Below are positions 20,201 to 27,189 of a stretch of DNA of 34,688 nucleotides, in pieces. The DNA comes from Candidatus Peregrinibacteria bacterium (GTDB lineage Bacteria; Patescibacteriota; Gracilibacteria; UM-FILTER-43-11). The stretch covers positions 1 to 34,688 of the forward strand of contig JAFGCR010000014.1 of NCBI GenBank assembly GCA_016932495.1. The letters are read 5' to 3'. The notes under the pieces were generated by a model. That model was not told the origin of the DNA. It saw only the letters and a program-made list of their open reading frames with translations, and did no database searches. Both the position numbers and the translations under genes were made by a program. Position 1 is the stretch's first letter; each line of letters begins with the position of its first letter.

Positions 20201-20526
20201 TTAACCCCGCTGCTGGTTGCTTTGGTCGCCAGGGTGCTGGCAGAGAGCTGAGTTAAGTCGATGTCTTCTTTTTTTTCTTTTAACCGCGCCATCAGGCCGC
20301 CAATGATCATTTCAACGGCGTACAGGCCCTGGGTCTGTTTTTCAGGCTCTACATTCGCCTTCAGCTTCGGTATCTCCATTACGTCTTCGGTGCTGACATC
20401 CATTTTTTCTAACAGGTCAGCGTTTTCTTTTGCTGATTTTTTCAGCTCCGCGATTTCACGGTCCGTGTCTTTGTCGGACTGGGTGCGGAGTTTTTCAATG
20501 GCTTTTTTGGGGTTTAGATCACGCAT
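14263..20526 (-). CDS. Giant uncharacterised protein (2087 aa) with several hydrophobic segments and coiled coils
   Basis: Single 6.3-kb ORF; hydrophobic stretches such as TIGLLAVGAVGAYLGYKVL, MGILGILLLGLFLG and ALFVAAPAVGAW; no catalytic motif recognised. Confidence 0.85.
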   Translation of the reverse strand: MRDLNPKKAIEKLRTQSDKDTDREIAELKKSAKENADLLEKMDVSTEDVMEIPKLKANVEPEKQTQGLYAVEMIIGGLMARLKEKKEDIDLTQLSASTLATKATSSGVKVHGFETAAIEKYNELTGQGGPTGKHLQEAWQEITSNAQEKSKKWLDELGDMWKRDKTATIGLLAVGAVGAYLGYKVLKGIFDWGRKDETPETLGQGSEKGFFESLMPSKKTMGILGILLLGLFLGRGELKKLLYAKMGIKIGDADLDDIAGKMKDGKLKEAEERIAALEAAAAAKAAEGEDKAKGLLDKGKEQADILKKEADFDGPVSLLIALHCLNERRYQPGDKAEILNICKRLKEKKVGDIAAFWQKFKDMGEEGTIPNDNELMPINNVKPENIYAAFNIIASTYYGLQKGMGGRFDYGSMLLKDFVEKHLAEDPAHKINKNVQESLKKAIAAGSYEIVELKQSIKKAVHGAEKKDEKGKFLEDLSRHLGIETQLLTKEEKRDFRAIAFKDIFRGATLNMKTKDVLSNARAEGRSINAILAAEKFFETIKKRTLEDIIPNCIKRFELPTESIGNPKNNSNLLQRYFDSPEPIAFSDAVYLNFVSKNIDFKNPEQKVGQPTQLALLYTLLNTVSPEVKTRYLSELVYVLSNAETNFNIKLPDLAILKPYFSRLQEYAKQRIENVAKTAEEALSPWTDELPPERRKQFLGQMAKADFLTFGGGFGQEAVRGSIVMAKDSIAPFRAALDVSDEEWKEALDGGWTAMLSLIVSQGFTLFFSREEPHMGYIQVGLKHIFFKPMGAAVDAVKAWINGDVGEGLKVWAVGTSPYIAIGTTVGILKAKGGPLSKVWGGVKGFRKGFTTPITLPTKSAYKLYRFGKEKGLAAVSILKYRKSPSQAINLMLRDAKMLRHYYSVKPLAKMGLWKRAKYAWAAGTKKEFSRLLMPDWNKRMLHIYTQRFADRYDGIFGGRGRGEITVLKEGSEAIDIDKAYNKAEKLDDFFSKLISHPEFKNADSYKKLKPIIKEIGVINGSEREYLLGQLKNPKYVKKFIGMVTDGSQYLSNKEIIEAVAGTKKFNQLLKTLAKQVDADKIQKTLAKKGVTIDRKTAELIADTKDQNKIKEILSKMESGAPAAVTQVEAATFYARELEEIGILESKLSTEMRLDVRAKLQGQIDDIKKGIQNSLKERGLAAESEVIEQMLKGGSAEDIKHVLEEGEKIGTSGKTESRLAKLRKAIGEKAGKAKEKLSNVYKNVAKRFDRYAQAEGNLQKMLANAEADMTTIEKAIARANKMKNAAKAEELLNKAAEAKKEMEKLVAQLNELKKVEEAMKTAKGSAETLKTTQKAVEAAMENSQKAFKAINESSKLIKALKFLKGGGKALFVAAPAVGAWSSGSHLYEAVSTDNPERVGMETAMGGLYLANTAIDTAFAMTLFGKGGAATKALGRAWVPATFVVYAGEKMYEVAEERVRSEAEWLQSYPYDDLIHQWFTTYHGVNLGESWISGFKASGSAFGETNPYAYQKALDKEVDKGIEEKKKIMHKMFKALIAAHKNPEIYNIMFDENKKQGAKNYEINEAIEKSYTKYHEYYFQHSIATSVKNYGAAKQFIADAQLFDDLMQMREEKKRAGGELKFVSEGTVYDLMDERYDITGTSFSPEAKRDFAPYLLIDAYKSHLLTFDKKENPYLEENLEKMDTFYLLRLYVQIHKVTEDPEAEKKLAENPGIMYAMREYATMIRNYLVAKRSVHWKMALSNPKLFEPPMTLDEVLTNLNDMDVKNSPSYQQFEKNIPEESRKPGLYAMYRLAEYFGYTGDADEATIKEFFCEEKEEFHGIYWDGSEWHMFNPGLSFDLTLDEQDMNKEGFIKEVVERFYQNSNDVLGYRHRSFVVSTTEFIHDAQCFNFAYQVRSMAEILQNGYNEAIRKFHKGRKEIGHIAPASFENQEPKESEHFEQEYTAEITRIKEGMNWSQLDFEVKDQNTILLKRLDSDAKTTIKKSGDTWNIENYATSLNFAQAVSMSNLLNWIKGESAKHHWVAGAERPFEVDGGDIDFDKAGIIDTEVLDADRSGNWIKFYEKIGLPKEKMVEILNNWWEKEKAKATV

Positions 20527-20783
20527 TATTTTTTGGGTTTTAATTTTTCAAGCTGGTGGCGGGTTTTTAAATGGCTCAGGTTTTTACTGATGATCAGCTG
20601 TTCCGCCTCTTTGAGCTGGTCATTTTCCAAACTGTAGCCAAGGAGCGCCCATTCTTCTTTTTGCCGGTCGGTTAAGAATTGTGCTTTTTCGACGGCTTTC
20701 TGATAGCGCGTTTGGGCGTTATGGCGCTTTTGGTCGTAATCGATGGCGCCGGGGCTGATGAGTTGTTGAGTAGGGATGTTCAT
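20526..20783 (-). CDS. Small uncharacterised helical protein, 85 aa
   Basis: Start 20783; stop shares 1 nt with the start of the 2087-aa ORF (TAATG), indicating coupling. Confidence 0.75.
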   Translation of the reverse strand: MNIPTQQLISPGAIDYDQKRHNAQTRYQKAVEKAQFLTDRQKEEWALLGYSLENDQLKEAEQLIISKNLSHLKTRHQLEKLKPKK

Positions 20784-20810
20784 TTTATTTATTGAAGATT
20801 TAAAATTGAA

Positions 20811-20861
20811 GATTGAAGATTAATTTTCAATAGCGAAGCGTTTCAATCTTTAATCTTCAAT
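20811..20861. repeat. 51-bp quasi-palindromic repeat, copy 2 (G)
   Basis: GATTGAAGATTAATTTTCAATAGCGAAGCGTTTCAATCTTTAATCTTCAAT; outer arms ATTGAAGATTAA/TTAATCTTCAAT are perfect inverted repeats. Confidence 0.9.
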
Positions 20862-20875
20862 GAATTAATCTATAT

Positions 20876-20884
20876 ATTATAACA
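20876..20884 (-). promoter_or_regulatory. Extended -10 promoter for the 85-aa/2087-aa operon
   Basis: Minus strand TGT-TATAAT (TATAAT at 20881-20876); no good -35 seen. Confidence 0.5.
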
Positions 20885-20913
20885 TTTTTTACTCTGAAAA
20901 GCCACCCCTAAAT

Positions 20914-21029
20914 GGTTGTCGGTGTCGGTGTCGCCGCGCGTATCGGTATCGTAAAACGTTAACGTCACCGGCCCGACACCGTTTGACCACAACGATACGA
21001 GCCATGACAACACTAACGACACCTTGTGT
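20914..21029. repeat. Spacer repeat array H downstream of valS
   Basis: GTCGGTGTCGGTGTCGCC...CGGTATCG on the left; inverted relatives CCGACACCG, CAACGATACG and AACGACACC on the right. Confidence 0.7.
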
Positions 21030-23708
21030 TTAAAACTGTGCCAATTGCTCCTTTAATTTCTCCACTTTTTCCTCCGATTCCTCTAATTTTTTCCTCTCAC
21101 CTTCCACCACAGCGTCGGGGGCGTTTTCCACAAATCGTTTGTTGCTGAGTTTGGCGCTTAATCCTTTCAGGTATTTTTCCAGATTTTTCACCTCTTTTTC
21201 CAGGCGTTCTTTTTCCTTGTCTGTGTCTACTAATCCTTCCAAAGGGATGAAAAGCTCCATGCCGTGTACCACGTCGGCGGCGGCTTTGTCGGGTTTTTCA
21301 CCGGTTTCCTGCAAGGTCAGCTCACTCACGCGGGCCAGGCGCAGAATATCTTCCTCATTCCGTTTCAGTTCATTAGCTTTTTCGTGGGCGTAGATGATGA
21401 CCGGGACTTTTTTGGCGGGTTCGATCTTGTTTTCCGCGCGCAGATAGCGGATTTTGGTGATGATGTCGATCAGTCGGGTGATTGGTAAATCACAGTATTT
21501 TCGGCTTTCCAGGGCAGGGTAGGAGGCATGGATCAGCATGCCCTCCGCTCCCGGCAGGTGGCTCCATATTTCCTCCGTTACAAACGGGATGAAGGGGTGC
21601 AGAAGGATGAGAATGTTTTTAAGCACATGGTAAAGTACGGCGGCATTCTGCTTGTCGCCCTTGGAAAGCTCCAGATACCAGTCGCAGAAATCATTCCACA
21701 GAAAGTCGTATAACAGCTGCCCGGCTTCACTGATCTTGTATCCCATCAACGCATTGTCGGCTGCCTGAATGGTTTTATTCATCTTGCCCAGGATCCATTC
21801 ATCGGCGTCGGTCAGGTTTTCAGTGTCGATAACCGGTGTATCCTTTATTCCTTTTTCCTCGAAAATTCCCAGCACAAAACGGCTGGCGTTCCAGAGTTTA
21901 TTGGTGAAATTGCGGTACCCTTTGATCTTTTCCTCATACAGGCGCATGTCGTTGCCCGGCGTGTTGCCGATGACCATGCTCATCCGGAGGGCGTCGGCGC
22001 CGTACTGCCCGATCATGTCGAGCGGGTCGATGCACGTGGCGGGATCGGATTTACTCATCTTTTTACCCTCTCTCGTCCGGATCAGCCCATGCAGATACAC
22101 GGTTTCAAACGGGATCTGGCCGGTGGCGTACGTGGTCATTAAGATCATGCGGGCGATCCAGAAAAACAGGATGTCATACCCCGTTTCCATCATCTGGGTG
22201 GGGTGGAATTTTTGGAAATCCGCGCTTTGTTCAAGCAGGTCATCGAGCGACAGGATACCGTCTTCGGTGACGGCAGGATCGATGAGCGTGCTCCATGTCC
22301 ATAATCCCGAGGAAAACCAAGTGTCCAGCGTGTCTTCGTCCTGCTTCCAGCCGTCTCCTTCCGGTGCCTCAAGGCCCACAAATACGTCATCGCCCTTGTA
22401 CCAGACCGGAATGCGGTGCCCCCACCAGATCTGACGGGAGATGCACCAGTCCTGTAAGTTGTCGATCCAGTGGAAATACGTCTTCTCAAACCGGTCGGGG
22501 ATGATGCTGACTGCTTTTGAACGTACCGCTTCCTGCATCACTTCCTTTAAGCTCATCACTTCCCCTTTCCAGCTCACGGTTTTTTTATTCACGTCGATGA
22601 ACCATTGCAGTTTCGGCAGGGGCTCAATAGGCTGTTTGGAGCGATAGGAGATGGAAAGCTGCTGAGGGTAGGATTCCTCCGATTTCAGCCGTTTTTCTTT
22701 TTTCAGACCTTCCACAAATTGCTCCCGGCAATCCTGAACCGTCATTCCCGTATACCCTTTTATATGTCCTGTGATGGTGCCGTCTTCGTCAATGACCTGA
22801 ATGGGGTCGGTTTTGATCTCTGCTTTATGCCGCTGCCATAATTCATAGTCCGTTTTGCTGTGAAACGGAGTCACTCCTACCACGCCGGTTCCGAATTCCA
22901 TGTCGACGGTATGGTCGGCGATAACTGTTATGCTGATGATCTGTCCGCCCGGCCATTTTACGTCGAAATCTCTTCCGATCAGATGCTGGTAGCGCTTGTC
23001 ATCCGGATGGACCGCGAGTGCGGTGTCGCCCAGTTTCGTTTCCGGACGGCTGGTGGCCACATACAGCGGTTTGCCGCCGGTCTGTTTCGCGCTCAGGTAT
23101 TCAAAGGTATAAAGGGTCCCTTCCTTTTCTTCATATTCCACTTCATCATCTGAGATGGTGGTCTGAAGGGCGACATCCCAGTTTACCACCCGCTCGGCCC
23201 GGTAGATCAGCCCGTCTTCATACATTTTTTTAAACACTTCGTTCACACAGCGGTGGAGGGACTGGTCCATGGTGTACCGCTCGCGCGACCAGTCACAGCT
23301 GGCCCCCATCTTCCGTATCTGCGACCGGATCACTCCCTGGCTTTTTTCCACGTACTGGGCGATCCGTTTGATCAGCTTTTCACGTCCTAAGCTCCGCGGG
23401 TTTTCAATCCCTTCCTCCTCCTTCAGGTTTTTGATCACTACGCTTTCGGTGGCGATGGCGGCGTGGTCGGTGCCCGGCAGCCACAAAGCTTCATACCCTT
23501 TCATCCGCCGGTGCCGGATCATGATGTCTTCCAGCGCCAGCATGACCGAATGCCCGAGATGAAGGACGCCGGTGGCGTTGGGAGGCGGCATGGAGATCGT
23601 GAAGGGTGGTTTATCAGAATCAGCGCTTGCTTTAAAAGCCCCGCCTTTTTCCCAGGTTCTGTAGATCTTATCTTCATATTTTCTGGCTTCGTAGGCTGAC
23701 GGTAACAT
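21030..23708 (-). CDS. valS: Valyl-tRNA synthetase
   Basis: PPPNATGVLHLGHSVMLALEDIMIRHRRMKGYEALWLPGTDHAAIATESVV; GKKMSKSDP; C-terminal coiled coil. Confidence 0.96.
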   Translation of the reverse strand: MLPSAYEARKYEDKIYRTWEKGGAFKASADSDKPPFTISMPPPNATGVLHLGHSVMLALEDIMIRHRRMKGYEALWLPGTDHAAIATESVVIKNLKEEEGIENPRSLGREKLIKRIAQYVEKSQGVIRSQIRKMGASCDWSRERYTMDQSLHRCVNEVFKKMYEDGLIYRAERVVNWDVALQTTISDDEVEYEEKEGTLYTFEYLSAKQTGGKPLYVATSRPETKLGDTALAVHPDDKRYQHLIGRDFDVKWPGGQIISITVIADHTVDMEFGTGVVGVTPFHSKTDYELWQRHKAEIKTDPIQVIDEDGTITGHIKGYTGMTVQDCREQFVEGLKKEKRLKSEESYPQQLSISYRSKQPIEPLPKLQWFIDVNKKTVSWKGEVMSLKEVMQEAVRSKAVSIIPDRFEKTYFHWIDNLQDWCISRQIWWGHRIPVWYKGDDVFVGLEAPEGDGWKQDEDTLDTWFSSGLWTWSTLIDPAVTEDGILSLDDLLEQSADFQKFHPTQMMETGYDILFFWIARMILMTTYATGQIPFETVYLHGLIRTREGKKMSKSDPATCIDPLDMIGQYGADALRMSMVIGNTPGNDMRLYEEKIKGYRNFTNKLWNASRFVLGIFEEKGIKDTPVIDTENLTDADEWILGKMNKTIQAADNALMGYKISEAGQLLYDFLWNDFCDWYLELSKGDKQNAAVLYHVLKNILILLHPFIPFVTEEIWSHLPGAEGMLIHASYPALESRKYCDLPITRLIDIITKIRYLRAENKIEPAKKVPVIIYAHEKANELKRNEEDILRLARVSELTLQETGEKPDKAAADVVHGMELFIPLEGLVDTDKEKERLEKEVKNLEKYLKGLSAKLSNKRFVENAPDAVVEGERKKLEESEEKVEKLKEQLAQF

Positions 23709-23774
23709 GTTTTTTAGGGTTTGAATGTCAGCCCAAATCTTAACACAATAGCCACTTATAGGTAAAAAGATATT

Positions 23775-23873
23775 TTCGTTTTCGATTGCCAGTTATAGAT
23801 ATCGGTTATCGTGATTCGTAACTCGAAGCTCGATCGAGCATCCAGTTACGATAAACGAAAGTCGACATATGTA
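23775..23873. repeat. Spacer repeat array I with a 16-bp-arm palindrome
   Basis: GTAACTCGAAGCTCGA (23818-23833) | TCGAGCATCCAGTTAC (23834-23849): no loop, 2 mismatches; related words TTATCG/TTACGAT/TTCG around it. Confidence 0.75.
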
Positions 23874-24254
23874 TTACATGCTGGAAATTTCTTCCAAAAG
23901 TCTGGCTTCACGCTCACGCTCTTCCTGTTCAAACCTTGTTTCTTCTTCCTCACGCGTCCGTTTTTTTTCTTTGTATTTGGATTCGTCGAATTCCAGTTTG
24001 CCCTTGTCCGCCCCTTCTTTCGCCTTTTCTTCGTAGGTTTTATTCACTTCCTCCATCTGTTTTTTCTCGTTTGCCAAAATCTCGCGCAGGTTATCGAGCT
24101 GTTCTTCCGTCATGATCGGCAGGACATCCACCCAGTACTGGCGTTCTTCATCGTTCATAGACTGGCTTCCGATGATCATGTCGACCAGTTCCGGGAATTT
24201 TTCCCGGGTTTCATCGGGGACAGTCAGCGTGGTGGTTTTCGGATCGATTACCAT
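23874..24254 (-). CDS. Uncharacterised charged coiled-coil protein, 126 aa
   Basis: Glu/Lys/Arg-rich C-terminal helix; N-terminal MNDEERQYWVDVLPIMTEEQLDNLREIL resembles part of the 85-aa protein. Confidence 0.65.
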   Translation of the reverse strand: MVIDPKTTTLTVPDETREKFPELVDMIIGSQSMNDEERQYWVDVLPIMTEEQLDNLREILANEKKQMEEVNKTYEEKAKEGADKGKLEFDESKYKEKKRTREEEETRFEQEEREREARLLEEISSM

Positions 24255-24321
24255 AGGGTTCAGATTATCTATTTATTATACCAAAAAAATGCCTTATTTA
24301 CAAGGAAACCGGATTCTGAAG

Positions 24322-24341
24322 GCGCGGATAATAATCCGCGC
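24322..24341 (-). terminator. Hairpin downstream of prsW-like gene, possible terminator
   Basis: GCGCGGAT-AATA-ATCCGCGC: perfect 8-bp arms, 4-nt loop; no long U tract follows on the minus strand. Confidence 0.4.
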
Positions 24342-24368
24342 TTCAAATTTTCGTTTCCCGATCTCCTA

Positions 24369-25214
24369 TTACACCACCTTCAATATTTTCGTATTCAGTT
24401 TTTTGGTAAAAAGATACGACATATACAAAAATCCTCCGATGATCCCCGGCACCGCTATGAATGTCAGGTTCCGGCCGAATAGTTCAAGGGTGGTACTGAG
24501 GTTAAAAATGACATGCAGAAAGGTGGCCAGCATCATTCCTTCTAAAACCAGGATCTTTTTTTCATGCCCTCCGCGGCGGGACGGACGGGCCTTTAAAATA
24601 TTCTGCCGGATGATATGAAGACTTAATATTTCATAATTGATGAGGTCTTTTAATTCAAACGTCAGAAGGTGTTTTTTAGAAAAAGGAGTGATCTGTTTTG
24701 AGAAATAGGCGTAGGCCCAGATCAGTCCGGCCAGGCCTGAAAAAAGCGTATGGGCCAGCATGGTCCCCAGGCTCCGGAAAGCGACCACATAAATAAAGTT
24801 TCCTCCGTGCAGATCACCTGAAAGAAAACTGCTCAGGTAAAACAGGTTTTCCATAAACGCGAAACCCAGGGCGGCCGTGACTGCGTAGACCACCCCGTCG
24901 ATCAGCTGGTTGAATTCCAGACGATGGCGGGTGACCACAAAAATGGCGGCGGACAGTTTTGCCGTTTCTTCCATCAGCGCAAAAATAATGGTGCCCGACA
25001 GGCCGCTTAAAAAGAATGGGCTGAGATGGAGCCAGGTCATCACATGACGGAGAAAGATAAACGGAATGACCATGGCGATGCCGACGAGAAATGTCTGGGC
25101 GATCGCTTTTTTGGGCTCAGGGTCTTTGGCATCTTTTTTGTAATACAAAACCAACCAACCCATCGCCGGAATAAAAGCGAAGAAGAAGGCGATGGCTAGA
25201 TGACTTAGGTTCAT
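24369..25214 (-). CDS. PrsW-family intramembrane metalloprotease
   Basis: Multi-TM; FALMEETAKLSAAIFV (EExxK), DGVVYAVTAALGFAFMENLFYL, LAHTLFSGLAGLIWAYA. Track start at 25277 lies in a repeat spacer; preferred start 25214. Confidence 0.85.
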   Translation of the reverse strand: MNLSHLAIAFFFAFIPAMGWLVLYYKKDAKDPEPKKAIAQTFLVGIAMVIPFIFLRHVMTWLHLSPFFLSGLSGTIIFALMEETAKLSAAIFVVTRHRLEFNQLIDGVVYAVTAALGFAFMENLFYLSSFLSGDLHGGNFIYVVAFRSLGTMLAHTLFSGLAGLIWAYAYFSKQITPFSKKHLLTFELKDLINYEILSLHIIRQNILKARPSRRGGHEKKILVLEGMMLATFLHVIFNLSTTLELFGRNLTFIAVPGIIGGFLYMSYLFTKKLNTKILKVV

Positions 25215-25215
25215 G

Positions 25216-25315
25216 CGAATGGTGGCTCGAATGGTGGGCCGGATGGTGGTGGGCCGAATGGTAATCGTATAATACAAGCCACGATTCGGCCTACAATACG
25301 GTCCACAATCCGAAA
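25216..25315. repeat. Spacer repeat array J
   Basis: CGAATGGTGG-type words at 25216, 25228, 25240 and 25255; inverted relatives CCACGATTCGGCC, CTACAATACGG and CCACAATCCG. Confidence 0.85.
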
Positions 25316-25804
25316 TTATTTAACTTTCAGCACTTTATATTCGTACACACCGGCCGGCACTTTGACCTTGATCACATCGTTTTTCATCTTGCCCAGGAGC
25401 GCCGCTCCGATAGGGGATTCGTTGGAGATTTTGGATTCGGTAGGGTCCGCTTCGGTGGAGCCCACGATGGTGTAGGTCTCCGGGTCATCTTTTTCTGTCA
25501 GGTTCTGGACGGTCACCGAGGTGCCGATCTGCACCGTGGCATCCGTGCTCTTTTTCCCTTCTGTGATGATCTGGGCGTTGGTGATCATTTTCTCCAGTTC
25601 GATGATCCGGCCCTCAATAAAAGCCTGTTCATTTTTTGCCTCCTCGTATTCGGAGTTTTCCGAAAGGTCGCCATAAGAAATGGCTTCTTTTAAACGTTCT
25701 GCTACTTCTTTCCGGCGGACGCTTTTAAAATGATCCAGTTCATCTTTCAGTTTGGCCAACCCTTCTTTGGTTACCAATACTTGTTCGTCATCGTTGTTAG
25801 GCAT
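25316..25804 (-). CDS. greA: Transcription elongation factor GreA
   Basis: LVTKEGLAKLKDELDHFKSVRRKEVAERLKEAISYGDLSENSEYEEAKNEQAFIEGRI; SPIGAALLGK. Confidence 0.95.
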   Translation of the reverse strand: MPNNDDEQVLVTKEGLAKLKDELDHFKSVRRKEVAERLKEAISYGDLSENSEYEEAKNEQAFIEGRIIELEKMITNAQIITEGKKSTDATVQIGTSVTVQNLTEKDDPETYTIVGSTEADPTESKISNESPIGAALLGKMKNDVIKVKVPAGVYEYKVLKVK

Positions 25805-25810
25805 ATCTGT

Positions 25811-25890
25811 AATAGATTAAAGATTTAAGATTAAAGATTTTAAATCTGAAATCAGATCCTGAACTTGATCCAGGCTGAAATCAGAAATAA
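25811..25890. repeat. Spacer repeat array K
   Basis: AGATTAAAGATTTAAGATTAAAGATTTTAAATC, then CTGAAATCAGATCCTGAACTTGATCCAGGCTGAAATCAG with direct and inverted words. Confidence 0.7.
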
Positions 25891-25893
25891 GTT

Positions 25894-27144
25894 TTATTTA
25901 TCCTTGATTTTAATGCTGGTGGGATGGTCACGGAGTTTCTGGAGGATCTTGGCTTCGATCTGACGGATCCGTTCGCGTGTGACTCCGAATTCCCGCCCGA
26001 CTTCTTCAAGAGTATGGCCGATGCCGTCATCCAGGCCGAACCGCATGCGGATGATCTTCTGTTCACGCGGAGAGAGGTACTGAAGCATGGCGTGGATGTT
26101 TTCCTTGATGATCTTGCGGTTGGTGGAATCGGCCGGTGAGATCGCTTCATCGTCTTCGATGAAATCTCCCAGCTTACTGTCTTCTTCCGCCCCCACAGGC
26201 GCCTCCAGGGAGATGATGTCCTGAGAGATCTTTAAAATATGGCGGACTTTTTTAATATCCATCTGCATTTCAGAGGCCAGTTCATCCACGGTGGGTTCAC
26301 GGCCCAGTTCCTGAAGCAGCTGGCGCTGGGTATGGGTGAGTTTGTTGATGGTTTCCACCATGTGCACCGGAATGCGGATGGTCCGGGCCTGGTCGGCGAT
26401 GGCACGGGTGATGGCCTGGCGGATCCACCACGTGGCGTAGGTGGAAAATTTAAAGCCACGTTTCGGGTCGAATTTTTCAACGGCGCGGAAAAGCCCGATA
26501 TTTCCTTCCTGGATCAGATCGAGAAAGGAGAGACCCCGTCCGATATATTTTTTCGCGATGGAAACGACCAGCCTCAGGTTGGCTTCGGCCAGTTTCTGCT
26601 TGGCGATCGGGTCACCTTTGGCAATGCGTTTGGCCAGCCGGATCTCTTCGTCGGCTGTTAAAAGTTCCACCCGTCCGATTTCGCTTAAGTACATCCGGAC
26701 CGAGTCATTGGCGATCTCTTTTAAGTTTGCCTGTTTTTTAATCGCTTTCTGTTCGGCCTCTTCATCTTTTTCTTCCTCATCCACCTCGGGTTTTTCTTCA
26801 CCTTCCTCTTCAAATTCGTCGATTTCCGTCAAAAGGTCATCCAGTTCCCCTTCGTCAAAATCCGGAACCTCGCCTTCTGTTTTTTCTTTTTTAGCCTTTT
26901 CCCCCCAGATGATATTGTCTTTCACGTCGATGACTTCGATTCCCAGGTCCAGGAAAAGGGTGTAGATCTCGTCCAGCAGGATCACATTTTCTTCGATTTC
27001 CGGCATGGCTTTTAGAAGCTCCTGATGAGTGACAAACCTCTGTTCACGCCCTTTCTGGATCAGGTGCCGGATCGCTTCGGGGTATTTGGCGAGCGTTTTG
27101 TCGTCTGGCTGCGCGATGAACTTATTTTGGATTTTTTTGGCCAT
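25894..27144 (-). CDS. rpoD: Primary sigma factor (sigma70)
   Basis: [115 protein letters not shown]. Confidence 0.97.
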   Translation of the reverse strand: MAKKIQNKFIAQPDDKTLAKYPEAIRHLIQKGREQRFVTHQELLKAMPEIEENVILLDEIYTLFLDLGIEVIDVKDNIIWGEKAKKEKTEGEVPDFDEGELDDLLTEIDEFEEEGEEKPEVDEEEKDEEAEQKAIKKQANLKEIANDSVRMYLSEIGRVELLTADEEIRLAKRIAKGDPIAKQKLAEANLRLVVSIAKKYIGRGLSFLDLIQEGNIGLFRAVEKFDPKRGFKFSTYATWWIRQAITRAIADQARTIRIPVHMVETINKLTHTQRQLLQELGREPTVDELASEMQMDIKKVRHILKISQDIISLEAPVGAEEDSKLGDFIEDDEAISPADSTNRKIIKENIHAMLQYLSPREQKIIRMRFGLDDGIGHTLEEVGREFGVTRERIRQIEAKILQKLRDHPTSIKIKDK

Positions 27145-27189
27145 AAGGGGCGCAAATTAAAAAATTAAAATAGAGCTTCGGCCGGTTTT

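Noticed and set aside
13638-20861. Transposon or integrative element with the 51-bp repeats as ends
   Set aside because: No transposase, integrase or recombinase found in the island, no target-site duplication seen, and the element resembles other spacer arrays. Kept only as an open alternative in the findings.
27145-27189. Terminator between dnaG and rpoD
   Set aside because: GCTTCGGCCGG then T-run is on the plus strand, while both genes are on the minus strand, and the genes are probably one operon.
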